In this document: positions 11,116 through 22,196 of the stretch, one piece after another
Layout of the letters: the number at the start of each line of letters is the position of its first letter
How positions within the stretch are numbered: position 1 is the stretch's first letter
Assembly (NCBI GenBank): GCA_015680685.1
Contig: MNCI01007982.1
Coordinates: 177,148-241,147, forward strand
From: Gnetum montanum
Taxonomy: Eukaryota; Streptophyta; Gnetopsida; Gnetales; Gnetaceae
Length of the DNA: 64,000 nucleotides
Direction: 5' to 3'
Made by a program: the position numbers and the translations under genes
Notes under the pieces: generated by a model
The model's database searches: none
Seen by the model: only the letters and a program-made list of their open reading frames with translations
Told to the model about the DNA's origin: nothing

Positions 11116-12261
11116 TGATGTAGGAACACTTATTCTAATTCCCTTGTGCTTATCCTATAAGTTTTTTTTGTAGGTTTTGTGCTTGGAGAAGACCTAGATG
11201 TGTGTGTCTAGTTTTTGTGTGTTTTTATGTTGAATTTTTATGATGAGGATTCTTGGATGTCTTGCCATGTTTAGAGGTGTTTAGAGGTGTTTTTAGCTTA
11301 TGTTGATGAGTTTAGGAGGTTACATGGTCTATGGGGAATTTTTGGAAGACATTTGGAGGCTCCTGGTATCAAAATAAACATTTTTATTTTTGGCACCTTT
11401 AGGATAGACGTCTCCCCAAAGAGATAGATGTCTTTCTAGAGACATCTCCTATAAAGTTTAGGAGTCTCCAGTCCGTAGGAGATGTCTACGAAAAATAGTA
11501 GACATCTCTTCCAAGAGTAGGGCTTTCACAAAAGACATCTCCTCAAAAAGAGTGATGTCTCCTCAAAGACGTCTCCCATGAAGTGTAGATGTCTCTAGTC
11601 TAGAGAAGATGTCTTCCAAAAATAGTATATGTCTCTCTTGAGAACAGATCTCTCATAAGAGATGTCTACATAAAATAAGAGACATCTATGTTGGCAAAGA
11701 AGAAAATCTCTGATGTGGTGTATCGATTGGAAAACATCCAAAAGACCCTAGATCTATGTGGGAAACATCTAGGAAGGCAAATAGAAAACTTCCTAGGGTT
11801 TTGGATCTTTACAATTATGTATTTCTTCAACCATAAGAAGAAAGGAGAGCTTGTATGCAAGAAGAACTAGGCAAGAGAGATCAGGTTAGCACATTAGATG
11901 AGTACAATAGGTGATTGTAGCTCCAAGATTAGCTTGTGGTGTGTTGATCTACGTGTTCTATTATCTTGTATCTCACTTTTGAGTTGAGATCTTAGTCTTG
12001 AGTTGTGAGAGAGATTTCTCTTGGTTGTGTATTGCACTGAGAATAATCATTGTGTGATTGTAGAGTCTCATGTTATGTAATATCATTTGATTATGATAGG
12101 TTTTTGGACATTTTTGGGTTGTGTGAACCCTATCATAATCTTTGAATAATTTAATTGAAGATAGCTAATTTTCTTATTTTTCTAGGAAATAAATTTATCT
12201 TTGCATAATATCTAGATTTAGTGCATTGAAGGTGATTTAATTGTGGAGTGAAGCTGCTCCA
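11116..12261 (+). repeat. G2 5' LTR with AGACATCTC word array
   Basis: It begins TGATGTAGGAACAC and ends GCTGCTCCA, pairing with 15873-16976. The U3 part, about 11400-11700, is packed with AGACATCTC and its complement GAGATGTCT in both orientations, more than ten copies counting variants. The rest holds a G/T-rich promoter-proximal segment and a T-rich 3' end. Confidence 0.85.
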
Positions 12262-12268
12262 ACATTAT

Positions 12269-12280
12269 TGGTATCAGAGC
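12269..12280 (+). other. G2 primer binding site, tRNA-iMet
   Basis: TGGTATCAGAGC, the exact 12-base complement of the initiator-Met tRNA 3' end used by many plant LTR elements, lies seven bases after the 5' LTR. Unlike the A1 primer site it shows no decay. Confidence 0.9.
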
Positions 12281-12329
12281 CTAGGTTTATTGTTACTTGG
12301 ATTTTGGTTAAGGATTTTGTCAATTTTAG

Positions 12330-13500
12330 ATGGCACCCTAGAATAAATAGGTGCAAGCTTTGAATCATGACATGGAGAGCATGAAGTCAGCCTTCTAGGT
12401 GATGGTTGCTCAATTGGATGAAATCAATGCAAAGGTGGAAGAAAAAAGCCAATCATAGCCATATTCAAACATGTGGTGGTGAAAAGAATGTAGGTTTAGA
12501 TGAAGAAGCTTCATAGCTAGATGGAAATGGAGTAGATGAAGAGGAAGGTAAATCCATCTATGGGTGTATAGGAAACCATCAGTCAAGGATTCCAATGGGA
12601 GGGAATCCTATTCCTTAAATAATAACTCTAAGGGCTTTAATGGTGCCCAATACTTCTTCAAGCAATATTGGTGATGAAGATGAGGCAAGACTTGCTAGAG
12701 CATTCAAAAATACTTCAAGACTTCCATATGTAGAGTTGAAGACATTCAATGGTGTAGATGGTACCAATGCTCTTGCAAGTTGGCTAAAGGCACTTGAGAA
12801 GTGTTTTCTGTTGGAAGAGGTACCAAATAACTTAAGGGTACCTATTGCTGAATCTAGATTAGAAGGTATGACTTCTACATGATGGGAAATGGTGTCCTTG
12901 GATTATGAAAGATGAAATGGTTAGCCTATCAAAGATTGGGATCTAATGAAATATAGGTTGAAAAGGAAATTTGAACAATCTCGTCAGAGATAAGAAACCA
13001 TTATGAAGTTGAAATTCCTAAGGCAAGGTGACAAGGATGTCAAATAATTTTATATTAAATTTTGTAATATATTTCGTCAAGCTAAGGTAAACTGGGATGA
13101 GTATGAGCAAGCTTCAATCTTTTTGGAAGGTCTCAAAATGGCATATTAGCAAGAGTTATCCTTTTATGAGCCACAAACCCTTGATGAGGCTCATGATTTG
13201 ACACTCAAAGTTGAGAAGAAATTAGGTGGATTCAAAAATAGGAGTAAAAAACTTCTAAGGGTAAGGAGAAAGGATCTAGATCTGATAAAGGATCCAAATC
13301 CAAATCTAAAGACAAGGAGGGCAGCCAAGATAAGAAGATTGAAGGAAGTGATTAGAAGAGTAAAACTAAGAAAGACCTAAGTAAGGGAGGTAAGGGTCAA
13401 GGTAGTAGCTCATCAAAATTTCAATGCTTTAAGTGTGGAGAACGGGGACACAAGTAATGGGAATGTTTGCTTCACAAGGTAGCAAAGGGTAAAGATGTGC
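12330..13500 (+). pseudogene. gag: G2 gag with CCHC zinc knuckle
   Basis: The start ATG at 12330 (MAP, then stops) leads into a coiled N-terminal part (LNHDMESMKSAF) and the capsid domain at 12640-13180 (LPYVELKTFNGVDGTNALASW, then EQSRQR, FLEGLKMAY). A Lys/Ser-rich basic region at about 13220-13410 precedes a zinc knuckle, CFKCGERGHK*WEC, at 13426-13467 whose stop replaces one residue. Several stops and a frameshift near 13250 inactivate it. The capsid/nucleocapsid would package element RNA in the cytoplasm. Confidence 0.83.
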
Positions 13501-13639
13501 AAACCATATAGGTGGAGGGGAAATCATGTCAAGCTCTTCAGATAGGTAATCCTAATGCTTCATAAATTAAGGATGTTTCTAAATTAAATTCTTATGCATC
13601 CATGAGGAATGTGAATAAAGGAGATCATCCTGATAGGAA

Positions 13640-14160
13640 ATTGTTGTTTTGGATTAGGGCTAGTTGTTTTCTTAGTGGTGAATGAATTCCTATTTTGATT
13701 GATGGGGGAGCCCAAGAAAATGTTATTTCTCCTAATTTAGTTACTAAATTGGGTTTGGTAACTCATCCTCATCCAAGACCCTATAAGGTGTATTAGTTAT
13801 CTAAAGATTTTTCCTAAGAGGTGAGGGAACAATGTACTTTGAAGTTTAAAATTGGAAGTTTTTATGATGTTGTGAGGTGTGATGTGCTTCCAATAACTTA
13901 TGTTGTTGTAATTCTTGATATTGCTTGGAATTTTGACAATGGTGCTCAGTTTGATGGAGCAAGAAATGTGTGAAGTGTTGTTAGACATGATGGAGTCCAT
14001 GATTTGATTCTTATAACAGTTGAACAAGTGAGGCAGCAAAAGCTCACTTAATGCTTCCTTAATCATTCTAGAAGAGAGAGAATATATTAAGAAAATGATG
14101 AAATTGGTTTTGATTTTTTTGTTATGAAAATAGTTGCTACTAACCATGATGATGTGTAGG
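13640..14160 (+). pseudogene. G2 aspartic protease
   Basis: After the zinc knuckle the frame reads ILIDGGAQENVISPNLVTKLGL at about 13695-13760. The usual D-S/T-G active-site triplet is DGG here. The fold continues with EQCTLKFKIGSFYDVVRCDVLP and ILDIAWNFDNGAQFDG to about 13970. A stop replaces a residue before the active-site strand and several others follow. The antisense 116-codon ORF over this segment is a shadow. Confidence 0.75.
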
Positions 14161-15130
14161 TTGAACTTCTTACAAGTGTGCTAGGCTTGGAGGAGAAATT
14201 CCCAAAGGTGTTCAAGAAGGAGGATGAAAGGTTTGGTGAAGTAAAGATCAATGAGAAAAGGATTTCTCAAGAATCTCTTATTGAGCAAGGGAGTGCTCAA
14301 TACTCAAAATTTTTAGAAGAAGAAACCAAGAGCTTCATCAAAGAGAACAATAAATCTTCATAGTTCAAGATGGTGTATGTGGTTGATCAAGAAGAGTTCT
14401 TACCTCATAAGTTATGGGAGGTGAAAGATGAAGGAAAAAGGATTGGCAAGAATCAAGGGACTTTTTCATGAAGGATCAAGAGCATCACTAGACGATATGA
14501 TAGTCATTCTTTGTGTAATTTTTCTATACCTTGTGGTAAGGGAAAGAAGATTCTTTGCCAAGTGAAGGCTATCTCATTAAAGAGAGGAGAGTCTTCTAAC
14601 CAAGGTATGTAGAAGAATGGTTGTTTGGATGATGAATTTGATGTTCAAGCCATTTGGGAGGATTTACCTTTTGAGTTGGTACCTCAAAATTGGGTTGTAG
14701 ATGCTATTGATTATTCCTTGAAAGAGGAGAAACAATTGGAGTTAGAGACTACTATGTGAAATCTTAAAGTTGAAAGCTTTGATGAGATTGGACAGCCACA
14801 TGTTGAAGATCCAATTGAATCGAAGATGGATAAGAGAATCCATGAAAAGGTAAGTAAGTCTAAGCTTTACCTTGAAAATGGTAGTAATGTCTCTTATGTT
14901 GGACCTAGTATGTTGGATTTTAGTTTTTCACTTTAGCTTGGTAGTGATTTGTTCCATTGTGATGATGAGCATCCTGATCATTATGTTGATTATGATGAAG
15001 TTGTGTTATGTTGTGCATGATGAAAGTAATGTAACTTTTGATGCCATTTTTGGTAAGAGTAAGCCTAATAATGATGGAAAACATGAAGATAATCTACATT
15101 GTGATTGTGATGGTGGAGGAAGGATGAGTA
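14161..15130 (+). pseudogene. G2 unrecognised coding stretch in place of RT-RNaseH-integrase core
   Basis: Between protease and integrase tail lies about 970 bases that read mostly open in one frame with scattered stops: LGLEEKFPKVFKKEDERFGE, a Glu/Lys-rich part, FDVQAIWEDLPFELVPQNW, DAIDYSLKEEKQLELE and an Asp-rich end. No RT palm motif (xxDD), RNase H motif or DDE motif is visible. A normal pol would need about 2.5 kb here. It could be a derived linker, a captured host fragment or heavily rearranged pol; I do not recognise it. Confidence 0.55.
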
Positions 15131-15845
15131 AGAGACTTTCCAACACCAAGATGAAAAATGTTGAGTTTTTGTATGATAAGGCTTTTCATGTTGTAATTGG
15201 CAAAAGTTTATTTGAGGTGAATTATTGGTTTTGTCCAAGGATGGTGGATACTTTAAAGAGCTTTGATGGTGAAGCTCAACTTAGTGCTAATTTTGTGTAA
15301 GAGATGAGGAATCTCCATGCACAAGTAAAATCAAATCTTAAGAAAATGGCTAAAGAGAGAGTCCTCAAGAGAAATGAGGGCAAGTAAAGGCCTAATTTTG
15401 CTATTGGTGACTTTGTTTGAATGCACTTGAATAAGAAGCAGTTAAGAGGTGTTAACTTCTCAAAATTGAAAGCTAAGAAGATGAGGCCTTTCAAAATCAA
15501 GGCTAACATTAATGACAATGCTTTTGAGATTAATTTACCAAATGATGTTGATATTTCTTTTGTGTTTAATGTTTTAGATCTTGTGCACTATCATGGACCA
15601 AATGATGAAAAGACCATATAGGGAAGCATCGCTAAGTTGAAGGGGGTTATTGATCAATCAAAGCCTTCAATGGAAAAGAAGGCAGTTGTACTCAAGTAAA
15701 GGAAAGATTCTAGCACTCAAGAAGTTAAGAAGAATGAATATTTGATCCATTGGAAGGATCAATCCACTGATGATGTTGTATGGGTCCATGAGACCAAACT
15801 TGTTGAGTGGGGGATCACTTCTACCCCTACTCCCTTGCTCACATA
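15131..15845 (+). pseudogene. G2 integrase C-terminal domain and chromodomain-like tail
   Basis: The frame KAFHVVIGKSLFEVNYWFCP at about 15179-15240 is the segment just after the integrase core in Ty3 elements. It is followed by the LHAQVKSNLKKMAKERV helix, a GPY/F-like part (KMRPFKIKANINDNAFEINL, 15480-15540; FNVLDL, about 15566-15583) and a chromodomain-like end YLIHWKDQSTDDVVWVHETK at 15739-15798. Chromodomains steer integration to marked chromatin. Four stops break the frame. Confidence 0.82.
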
Positions 15846-15860
15846 AGTTCACTTTTTGAA

Positions 15861-15872
15861 GGGTGGGAGAGC
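15861..15872 (+). other. G2 polypurine tract
   Basis: GGGTGGGAGAGC lies immediately before the TGGTGTAGG start of the 3' LTR, the expected plus-strand primer position. Confidence 0.75.
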
Positions 15873-16976
15873 TGGTGTAGGAATACCTTTTTTGATTCCC
15901 ATATGCTTTTCCTATAAGTTTTTTTTTGTAGGTTTCATGCTTAGAGAAGACCTAGATATGTGTGTCTAGTTTTTGTGTGTGTTTTGATGTTGAATTTTTA
16001 TGATGAAGATTCTTAGATGCTTTGGCATGTTTTGAGGTGCTTTTGGATTATTTTTATGAGTTTAGGAGGTTCCAAGATCTATGGGAACTTGTTGGGAGGC
16101 ATCTGGAGGCTTCCAGCATCAAAACACGTATTTTTATTTTTTGCACCTTTAGGATAGACATCTCTTGAAAAAGATAGATTTCTTTCCAAAAATGTCTCCC
16201 CTAAAGTGTAAACGTCTCTAGCCCATAGAAGACTTCTACCAAAAATAGTAGATGTCTCTCCTAAGAGTAGGGCTTTCACAAAAGACATCTCCCTTGAAGT
16301 GTAGATGTCTCTAGTCCAAAGAAGACATCTCCCAAAATAGTAGACATCTCTCCTAAGAACAAAACTCTCACAAGAGACATCTACATGGAATAAGAGACAT
16401 ATAAGTTGGTGAAGAAGAAAAGCTCTAACATGGCGTATTGATTCGAAAACATGCAAAAAACTCAAGATCGATGTGGGAAACATCTAGGGAGGTAAATAGA
16501 AAGCTTCCTAGGGTTTTGAATCTTTATAATTATGTATACATTCATTCATGAGAAGAGAGAAGAGCTTTTATGCAAGTAGAATTGGGAAAGAGAGATTGGG
16601 TGAGCACATTGGATGAGTGCAATAGGTGATTGCAGCTCCAAGATCAGCTTGTGGTATGTTGATCTATATGTTCTATTCTCTTGTATTTCACTTGTGATTT
16701 GAGATCTCAATCTTGGGTTTTGGGAGAGATTTTTATTGGTTGTGTCTTGCATTAAGAACAACCATTGTGTGATTGTAGAGCCTCATGCTCTACAATATCG
16801 TTTGAGTATGATAGTTCTTTGGATGCTTGTGGATCCTATGAACCCTATTGTAATCTTTGAATAATTTAATTAAATATATCTAGTTTTCTTGTTTTTCTAC
16901 CAAATAAATTTATCTTTGCATAATATCTGGATTTAGTGCATTGAAGGTGATTAAAGTATGGAGTGAACCTACTCCA
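15873..16976 (+). repeat. G2 3' LTR
   Basis: It runs from TGGTGTAGGAATACC to CTACTCCA and is followed by GAGGG. The AGACATCTC/GAGATGTCT word array recurs at about 16150-16400 in a shorter form, so the array length differs between the two LTRs of one element. The antisense 134-codon ORF at 16079-16483 is produced by this array and is not a gene. Confidence 0.85.
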
Positions 16977-16981
16977 GAGGG

Positions 16982-17188
16982 CCTTCTTGTTCTAGGACTT
17001 GTTCCATCCCCTCTAGGATTATCCATGACAGTTGAACATAGTCTTTGAGTATAGTAAGGGTTGGAATGAGTAAATGAGATTCCTTCTTATAATACTTCAC
17101 TCCAATTCTCTTCAATATAAGATCTATCATTTCTCAAACTAATGTTTTCATCATGTCGTAGATTGTAGGCCCTATGTTAAGGAGACAT
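16982..17188 (-). pseudogene. gag: A0 gag N-terminus
   Basis: The minus-strand ATG at 17188 opens MSP and, through two stops, a frame rich in Asn, Arg, Ser and Tyr (AYNLRHDENISLRNDRSYIE) up to the G2 insertion. The MSP start matches that of the A1 gag (1034). It continues beyond G2 at 11115. Between it and the primer site is an A/T-rich leader. Confidence 0.65.
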
Positions 17189-17306
17189 GTTTTTTTTTGA
17201 TAATGTATGTGGCATAAAATATAAATAATTTTTTTCTAAAATTATAAATATTTAATGCTTTTATAGTGAGTGTTTGTAATATAACTAATCTAGATCACTA
17301 GGACCA

Positions 17307-17324
17307 TCCCTAATAATGGTGCCA
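17307..17324 (-). other. A0 primer binding site, tRNA-Asp type, strongly decayed
   Basis: On the minus strand TGGCACCATTATTAGGGA follows the LTR end after one base. It shares the three CpG-to-CpA changes of A1 and has extra changes, so A0 is older or more diverged. This fixes the orientation of A0 and marks 17326-18347 as its 5' LTR. Confidence 0.78.
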
Positions 17325-17325
17325 A

Positions 17326-18347
17326 TGATGAGCAGCAAGTACTCCCTATGCTCAATTATATGAATCACAAGCATTCATGTGTAATCTAGTCAAATTCCAT
17401 GGATAGAACTATTATGGTATCTAGATCATTAAGTGTTGATTGTAGGTCACTATCTTCTCACTTAAACTAGTGGTAGCTTTGGCACGTATGGTTTAGTTCA
17501 AAGTAAGGCATTTAATTATGATGTTTTTTGGGCCTTGAACTAAATTAATCAATAACATAGAAATTAATTATTTAATCTAATTAAAAATAAATTAAATCTT
17601 AATCTATCATAAGGATTATGAGTGTTCATTCCCAACTTATCATACACGTCCTAAACTCACATAGCCACTGTTGGGATTACCAAGTATTATGCTACTAGGT
17701 GAACCAAGCAATAACACTACTAAGATGACCAAGCAAATACGTGTTTATACTTGAAAATGGTTGCACTCATTCTACTAATTGATTAATGTGTATGGAAATG
17801 TAAATGTTAACTAAGTACATAGAAAGTAAATTGCATTAAAACTAAATCTATTTTAAGTCAAAGTGCTGCAATAAATATGAATCAATCTAGATCTTATTGT
17901 CATTCATGGAATGTGTTCTAGTACAATGCCACTTGATTAAGGCATGGTACAACTAATTCAAATTCACATTGTGGGCATTCATTGACTATTTGCTAAGATT
18001 ATAGAATAAAACTACAAGAGTCTGGCTAAACTATTAACCAAGTGGTGCCAAATATGTGCTGGGTGCTCACATATATTGCATCAATAGGGATATGTTAATG
18101 CATTTGGTTCTGTCAATGAGGATGCATTGATGTGGATGCGTTGACATAGCTAAATTATAGCAAATGCATTATCATATCTAAGATATATCAAATGCAATGT
18201 AGCATATATGATGTAGCAGCAAACTGGGATGCATTGATGGGGATGCTACAATGTAGATGTGATGTAGCATCTATGAGGTAGCATTTTTAATATAACATCT
18301 ACAATACCTCAGCAAACTAATACACTTGACAAAATGATGCTTCATCA
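17326..18347 (-). repeat. A0 5' LTR
   Basis: Forward it runs TGATGAGCAGC to TTCATCA; on the minus strand this is an Athila-type LTR of about 1022 bases sharing its U5 end with the A1 LTR. The U3 part (about 18060-18330) is a patchwork of GATGCATTGATG and GATGTAGCATCTA words in both orientations. The region around 17880-17950 corresponds to the poly(A) hairpin of other copies but is too decayed to pair well. Confidence 0.8.
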
Positions 18348-18929
18348 TGTCCTCACGACTTAGCTACTTAACATATCATTCTCATTACCAAAGAATTCCA
18401 TTTATAACTATGTATGGTATTCCTTCTATCAAAGAATCATTTCATTTCAAAATGCTTCACTAACTCCACTACTCTTGTTACAAACAATGGTAATGGTTGT
18501 ACCTACTTGTAATTGGCAATGTTTGAAGAGTGACTAGAGAAACTATCAATGATGGCAAGAGTGGATAGAAACTATCATTGTGGGAAATTAATCTTCTATT
18601 TTCCCACTAATTGCTCATGTATGACAAAGTAGATATTTTTTTGTAACATGGTATGCTTAATACACTAACTTTTAAATATAAATATTAATACTTGAATCAT
18701 GGTAGTCATATCCTTAAGCTTGAATATTTTCTTCCATGTATTAGAAAGTATGATACCTCTTAAAAGAGAACTTTATGAACTATTTCATTATGGATGGATA
18801 TTTGTAAAAGAGAACTTTATGATACAAATGGCATAGACTTTATGTGCACCAAAATATTTACCTTTAGTATTATTCAAGAAATCTTTAATGATTTACAATT
18901 TGAGTAAGAAGCAATTTATGCAGTAAATG

Positions 18930-19700
18930 AACTAATATCTTCCATATGATTTACATGATCCATTTACTCTTTTGTTAGCAAAGATTTAGTCATGGAATTA
19001 GTAGTACTTAATATAGTGCTCATATGTTGAATATCAACTTCATGCTTCTTGACTCTATCCTTAATAGAAAGGTACCTTATCTCAATGTGCTTGTTATGAC
19101 TTTCACTTTTATTATTCATGGAGAAGAAAACTCCAACAAAACTATCAAACAATATCTCCAGTGATCTTGTGATACCATCAACAATTCTTAGACCAATAAT
19201 AAAATTTCTCAATCATAATGCAATTGATGTAGCTTCATGGCAAACAATGAATTTTTTCTCCATTATAGATAAAGCAAATATTGTTTTCTTATCACTCTTC
19301 CAAGATATGGATCCTCCAATAAATAGAAATAAACACATATCTGGAAGTTGATTTTCTAAAATCTACACATCCAGAAAAATCTAAATTTGAATATCCAACC
19401 AATTCCAAATGGTTAGTATGCCAATATGTGAGCTTGTCTTGCATATGCCTTATGCCTTTTTTTAGCAGTTTTCCAATGCTTGATGTCTATATTGGTTTAG
19501 TATCTATTGAGAATTCCCACTACAAAACTTATGTGGGGTCCTGTGCATACCTACACATACATGACGCAATGAACATCAGATGCATAAGTTATGCCTTTCA
19601 TTTACTCTTATTCCACTACGTTTTGTTGGCATTGCTTTAGGTTAACTTTATCTTATTTCATTATTGAAGCCATTATAGTGAGCACTTCATTCTGAATCTC
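18930..19700 (-). pseudogene. C1 RNase H
   Basis: 19212-18964 reads RNFIIGLRIVDGITRSLEI and a following part ending in the IEIRYLSIKDRVK, VDIQHMSTILSTTNSMTKSL motifs that close a copia RNase H domain, which removes RNA from the RNA-DNA hybrid. Pol ends shortly after, near 18930. The 77-codon plus-strand ORF at 19118-19351 is a shadow. Confidence 0.78.
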
Positions 19701-20690
19701 TCTAAAACCATTTCAATGTAGGTCCTTTAAGATAGTTCTAATGTCCTTTGATGTCTATCTCTATGAAGCTCTATCCCAATGATATAAGACACTTCGTCCA
19801 TATCTTTCATTTCAAAATTATGAGAGAGGAATTGCTTTATCTTGTGTAGCAAACCCACATTGCTACTTGTAAGTAGGATGTTATCCACATAAAAGATCAA
19901 GAAGATGAGTTTGCTTCTACTAATCATAAAGTATATGCATTAATCAACAATGTTCTTGATAAAACCAAATAAGACCACAATGTTGTGACATTTTAAATAC
20001 CATTATTAGGAGACTTTCTTTAGTCCATATATTGACTTCCTTGACTTGCAAACTAAGTAGTCATCTTCACAAAAGCTCTTAGGTTATTTCATGTAAAATT
20101 ATTCTTCAAGGTTACCATTTAAAAGTGTTTCTTTTACATTCATTTCATGTAGCTCTATTCAAAATGAGCTACCAAAGCCATAATTATTCTAAATGAATCC
20201 TTCTTTGATACTAGAGAGAATATTTCATGATAATCAATGCCCTCCTTTTGAGTAAATCCTTTAGCTACAAGTTTAGCACTATATCATTCAAAATTACAAG
20301 AAGAATTTCTTTTGGTTTTATACACCCATTTACAACTAATTACTAAAGCTCCCCTTGACAATTTAACAAGATTTTAAACTTGATTTCTAGCCATAGAATC
20401 TACCTCTTCATTCACGACATCATACCAAAATGTGGAATTTTCTCCACTTATGGCTTGTGAAAATGATGTAGGATCATCTTTAGGTATAACATAAAAGTCA
20501 ATTCATGAAGGTATATAACATAGTCACTAGAAATTACTGGTCTCTTTGATCTTGAATACCTTCTTGATTCTACTTCTCCCTTAAGGTTTTACACATCTTA
20601 GGTGGTAGAATTAGTGATAATATGTCTCTCTTAAAGAGGTTGTTCTTGATTTGGTAATTTTTAAGGAATTATTTGGATTACCTTGGAAGG
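19701..20690 (-). pseudogene. C1 reverse transcriptase
   Basis: 19927-19727 holds FLIFYVDNILLTSSNVGLL and NFEMKDMDEVSYIIGIELHR, the copia RT catalytic loop and following strand. The canonical YVDD is YVDN here, a G-to-A change of the second catalytic Asp, so this enzyme would be inactive even without its stops. Upstream, 20600-19930 reads in pieces as the palm and fingers. Confidence 0.82.
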
Positions 20691-20736
20691 TGTTTGATTC
20701 CTCTTTATTTATGAAAGACTAATCACATTCCTTTAT

Positions 20737-21622
20737 TTAAATTTTCTTTTTATTGAATTCAAGGTCCTCAAGAAACTTAGCATTTATGGCCTCAAAAATT
20801 CTAGGTGTGTGTGTGGGACAATAAAATCTAAAACCCTTGAAGTTTACTAAATAGCCGATAAAGTGTCCACTGATGGTTCTTAGATCCATTTTCTTTAAGC
20901 TTGGGTTATACACCCTTATTTCAACTGGACATCCCCAAATATACATATGTCTTAAACTAGGCTTCTATCCATTCCATAATTCAAAAGGTATTTTAGGAAC
21001 AGCTTTCAAGGATGCTGTTTAAGATATACATTGCAATATTTAAGGTCTTACTCCATATGGTTAAGGGAAGATTAGAATTACTAATCATACATCTTACCAT
21101 ATCCATCAGTGTATGGTTCCTTCTTTTTTCTATAGCATTTTGTTAAGGTATTCTTAACATGGTATACTAGATAATAATGCTCTCTTCTTGAAAAAACATT
21201 ACAAAGGGATTTGGTGCTTGTTCCTTTTCTATGTATTTCCCATAATATTCTCCTCTTGTGTATAATATTATGATCTTGATATTATTTTTCTTTTGTTTAT
21301 CTTCTCTAATTTTGAATATCTTAAAAGCATCTAATGCCTTTGCTTTATCAAACAAAAGATAGATATACATATATCTTATATGGTCATCAATGAATGAGAT
21401 AAATTATCTTTGTCCATTTAAGCAAAGAGTGAGAAAATGTCCACAAATATCTATGTTTATGACTTCAAGAATCTTTAAACTTCTCTTAGCTCCTCTAGTG
21501 GTCTTATTTGTCAACTTTTCCTTGATGCATTCTATACAAGTATCAAAATCAATAAAGTCAAGAATTATCAAGACATCATTATCTGCCAATCTTTTAATTT
21601 GTTCTCTAGAGATATGGCCCAA
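20737..21622 (-). pseudogene. C1 GAG-pre-integrase and integrase
   Basis: 21622-21404 reads GHISREQIKRLADNDVLIIL and DTCIECIKEKLTNKTTRGAK, the GAG-pre-integrase zinc region, running into the integrase core (DICGHFLTLCLNGQR with the first catalytic Asp). 21370-21167 covers the middle core (LLFDKAKALDAFKIFK). 20946-20737 is the C-terminal part, WGCPVEIRVYNPSLKKMDLR and FRFYCPTHTPRIFE. A frameshift separates core pieces. Confidence 0.82.
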
Positions 21623-22196
21623 TATTTTATGCTAAAGCTTAGAGGAATCTTCATTAATAATGCATCTTTTATGACCTATGTATAAATGTGTAATTAAAAG
21701 ATTACATTTAAAGGTGGAATCTAGATTAAGTTTATATAAACCATCAAGTTTTGTAGAATCAACAATAATGTTTAAGGATTTTACAACTAGAATGTTCAAA
21801 ATCAAATATGTATCCAAACTTGACTAATCTAGAAACTAAAACTAAATTCCTAGAAAAGGATGAAATATGAAACTAAAACTAATTTTTTTACTTATGTCCA
21901 CTAGAATATAGAAAGCATCTAGAATATTCAAAATGAATTTGGAGTTTAACAATAGTCTAAATGTTCCCATCACCTCCACTTGAGAATTCATCTAATTTCT
22001 TGAATAGATGCTTCATTCATTTCCCTTCAATTGTCTTAGGTGGACGAATCCCTACATGGTAGTAGCCATGTGAATTGTGCAACTAGAATTAATTCACCAT
22101 GCATTATTAGGAGTATCAACAAAATAAGATTTATGAAATACATAAGACATAAGGTTAACTTTCTTCTCAAGATATTTTTTTATACTTTTGGAAATT

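Larger units (their letters stand above)
11116..16976 (+). mobile_element. G2, chromodomain Ty3/gypsy element lacking RT
   Basis: Two LTRs (11116-12261 and 15873-16976) flank a tRNA-iMet primer site, gag with a zinc knuckle, protease, about 1 kb of unrecognised coding sequence, integrase C-terminus and a chromodomain-like end. The target duplication is GAGGT (11111-11115) against GAGGG (16977-16981), one base apart. The element sits inside the A0 gag. RT, RNase H and the integrase core are absent, so any movement would have depended on another element's enzymes. Confidence 0.85.

Noticed and set aside
14872-15300. 142-codon ORF as a separate gene
   Set aside because: It joins the unrecognised G2 segment to the integrase tail; it is a piece of broken pol.
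16079-16483. 134-codon minus ORF
   Set aside because: It is a reading of the G2 LTR word array and shows no protein-like conservation.
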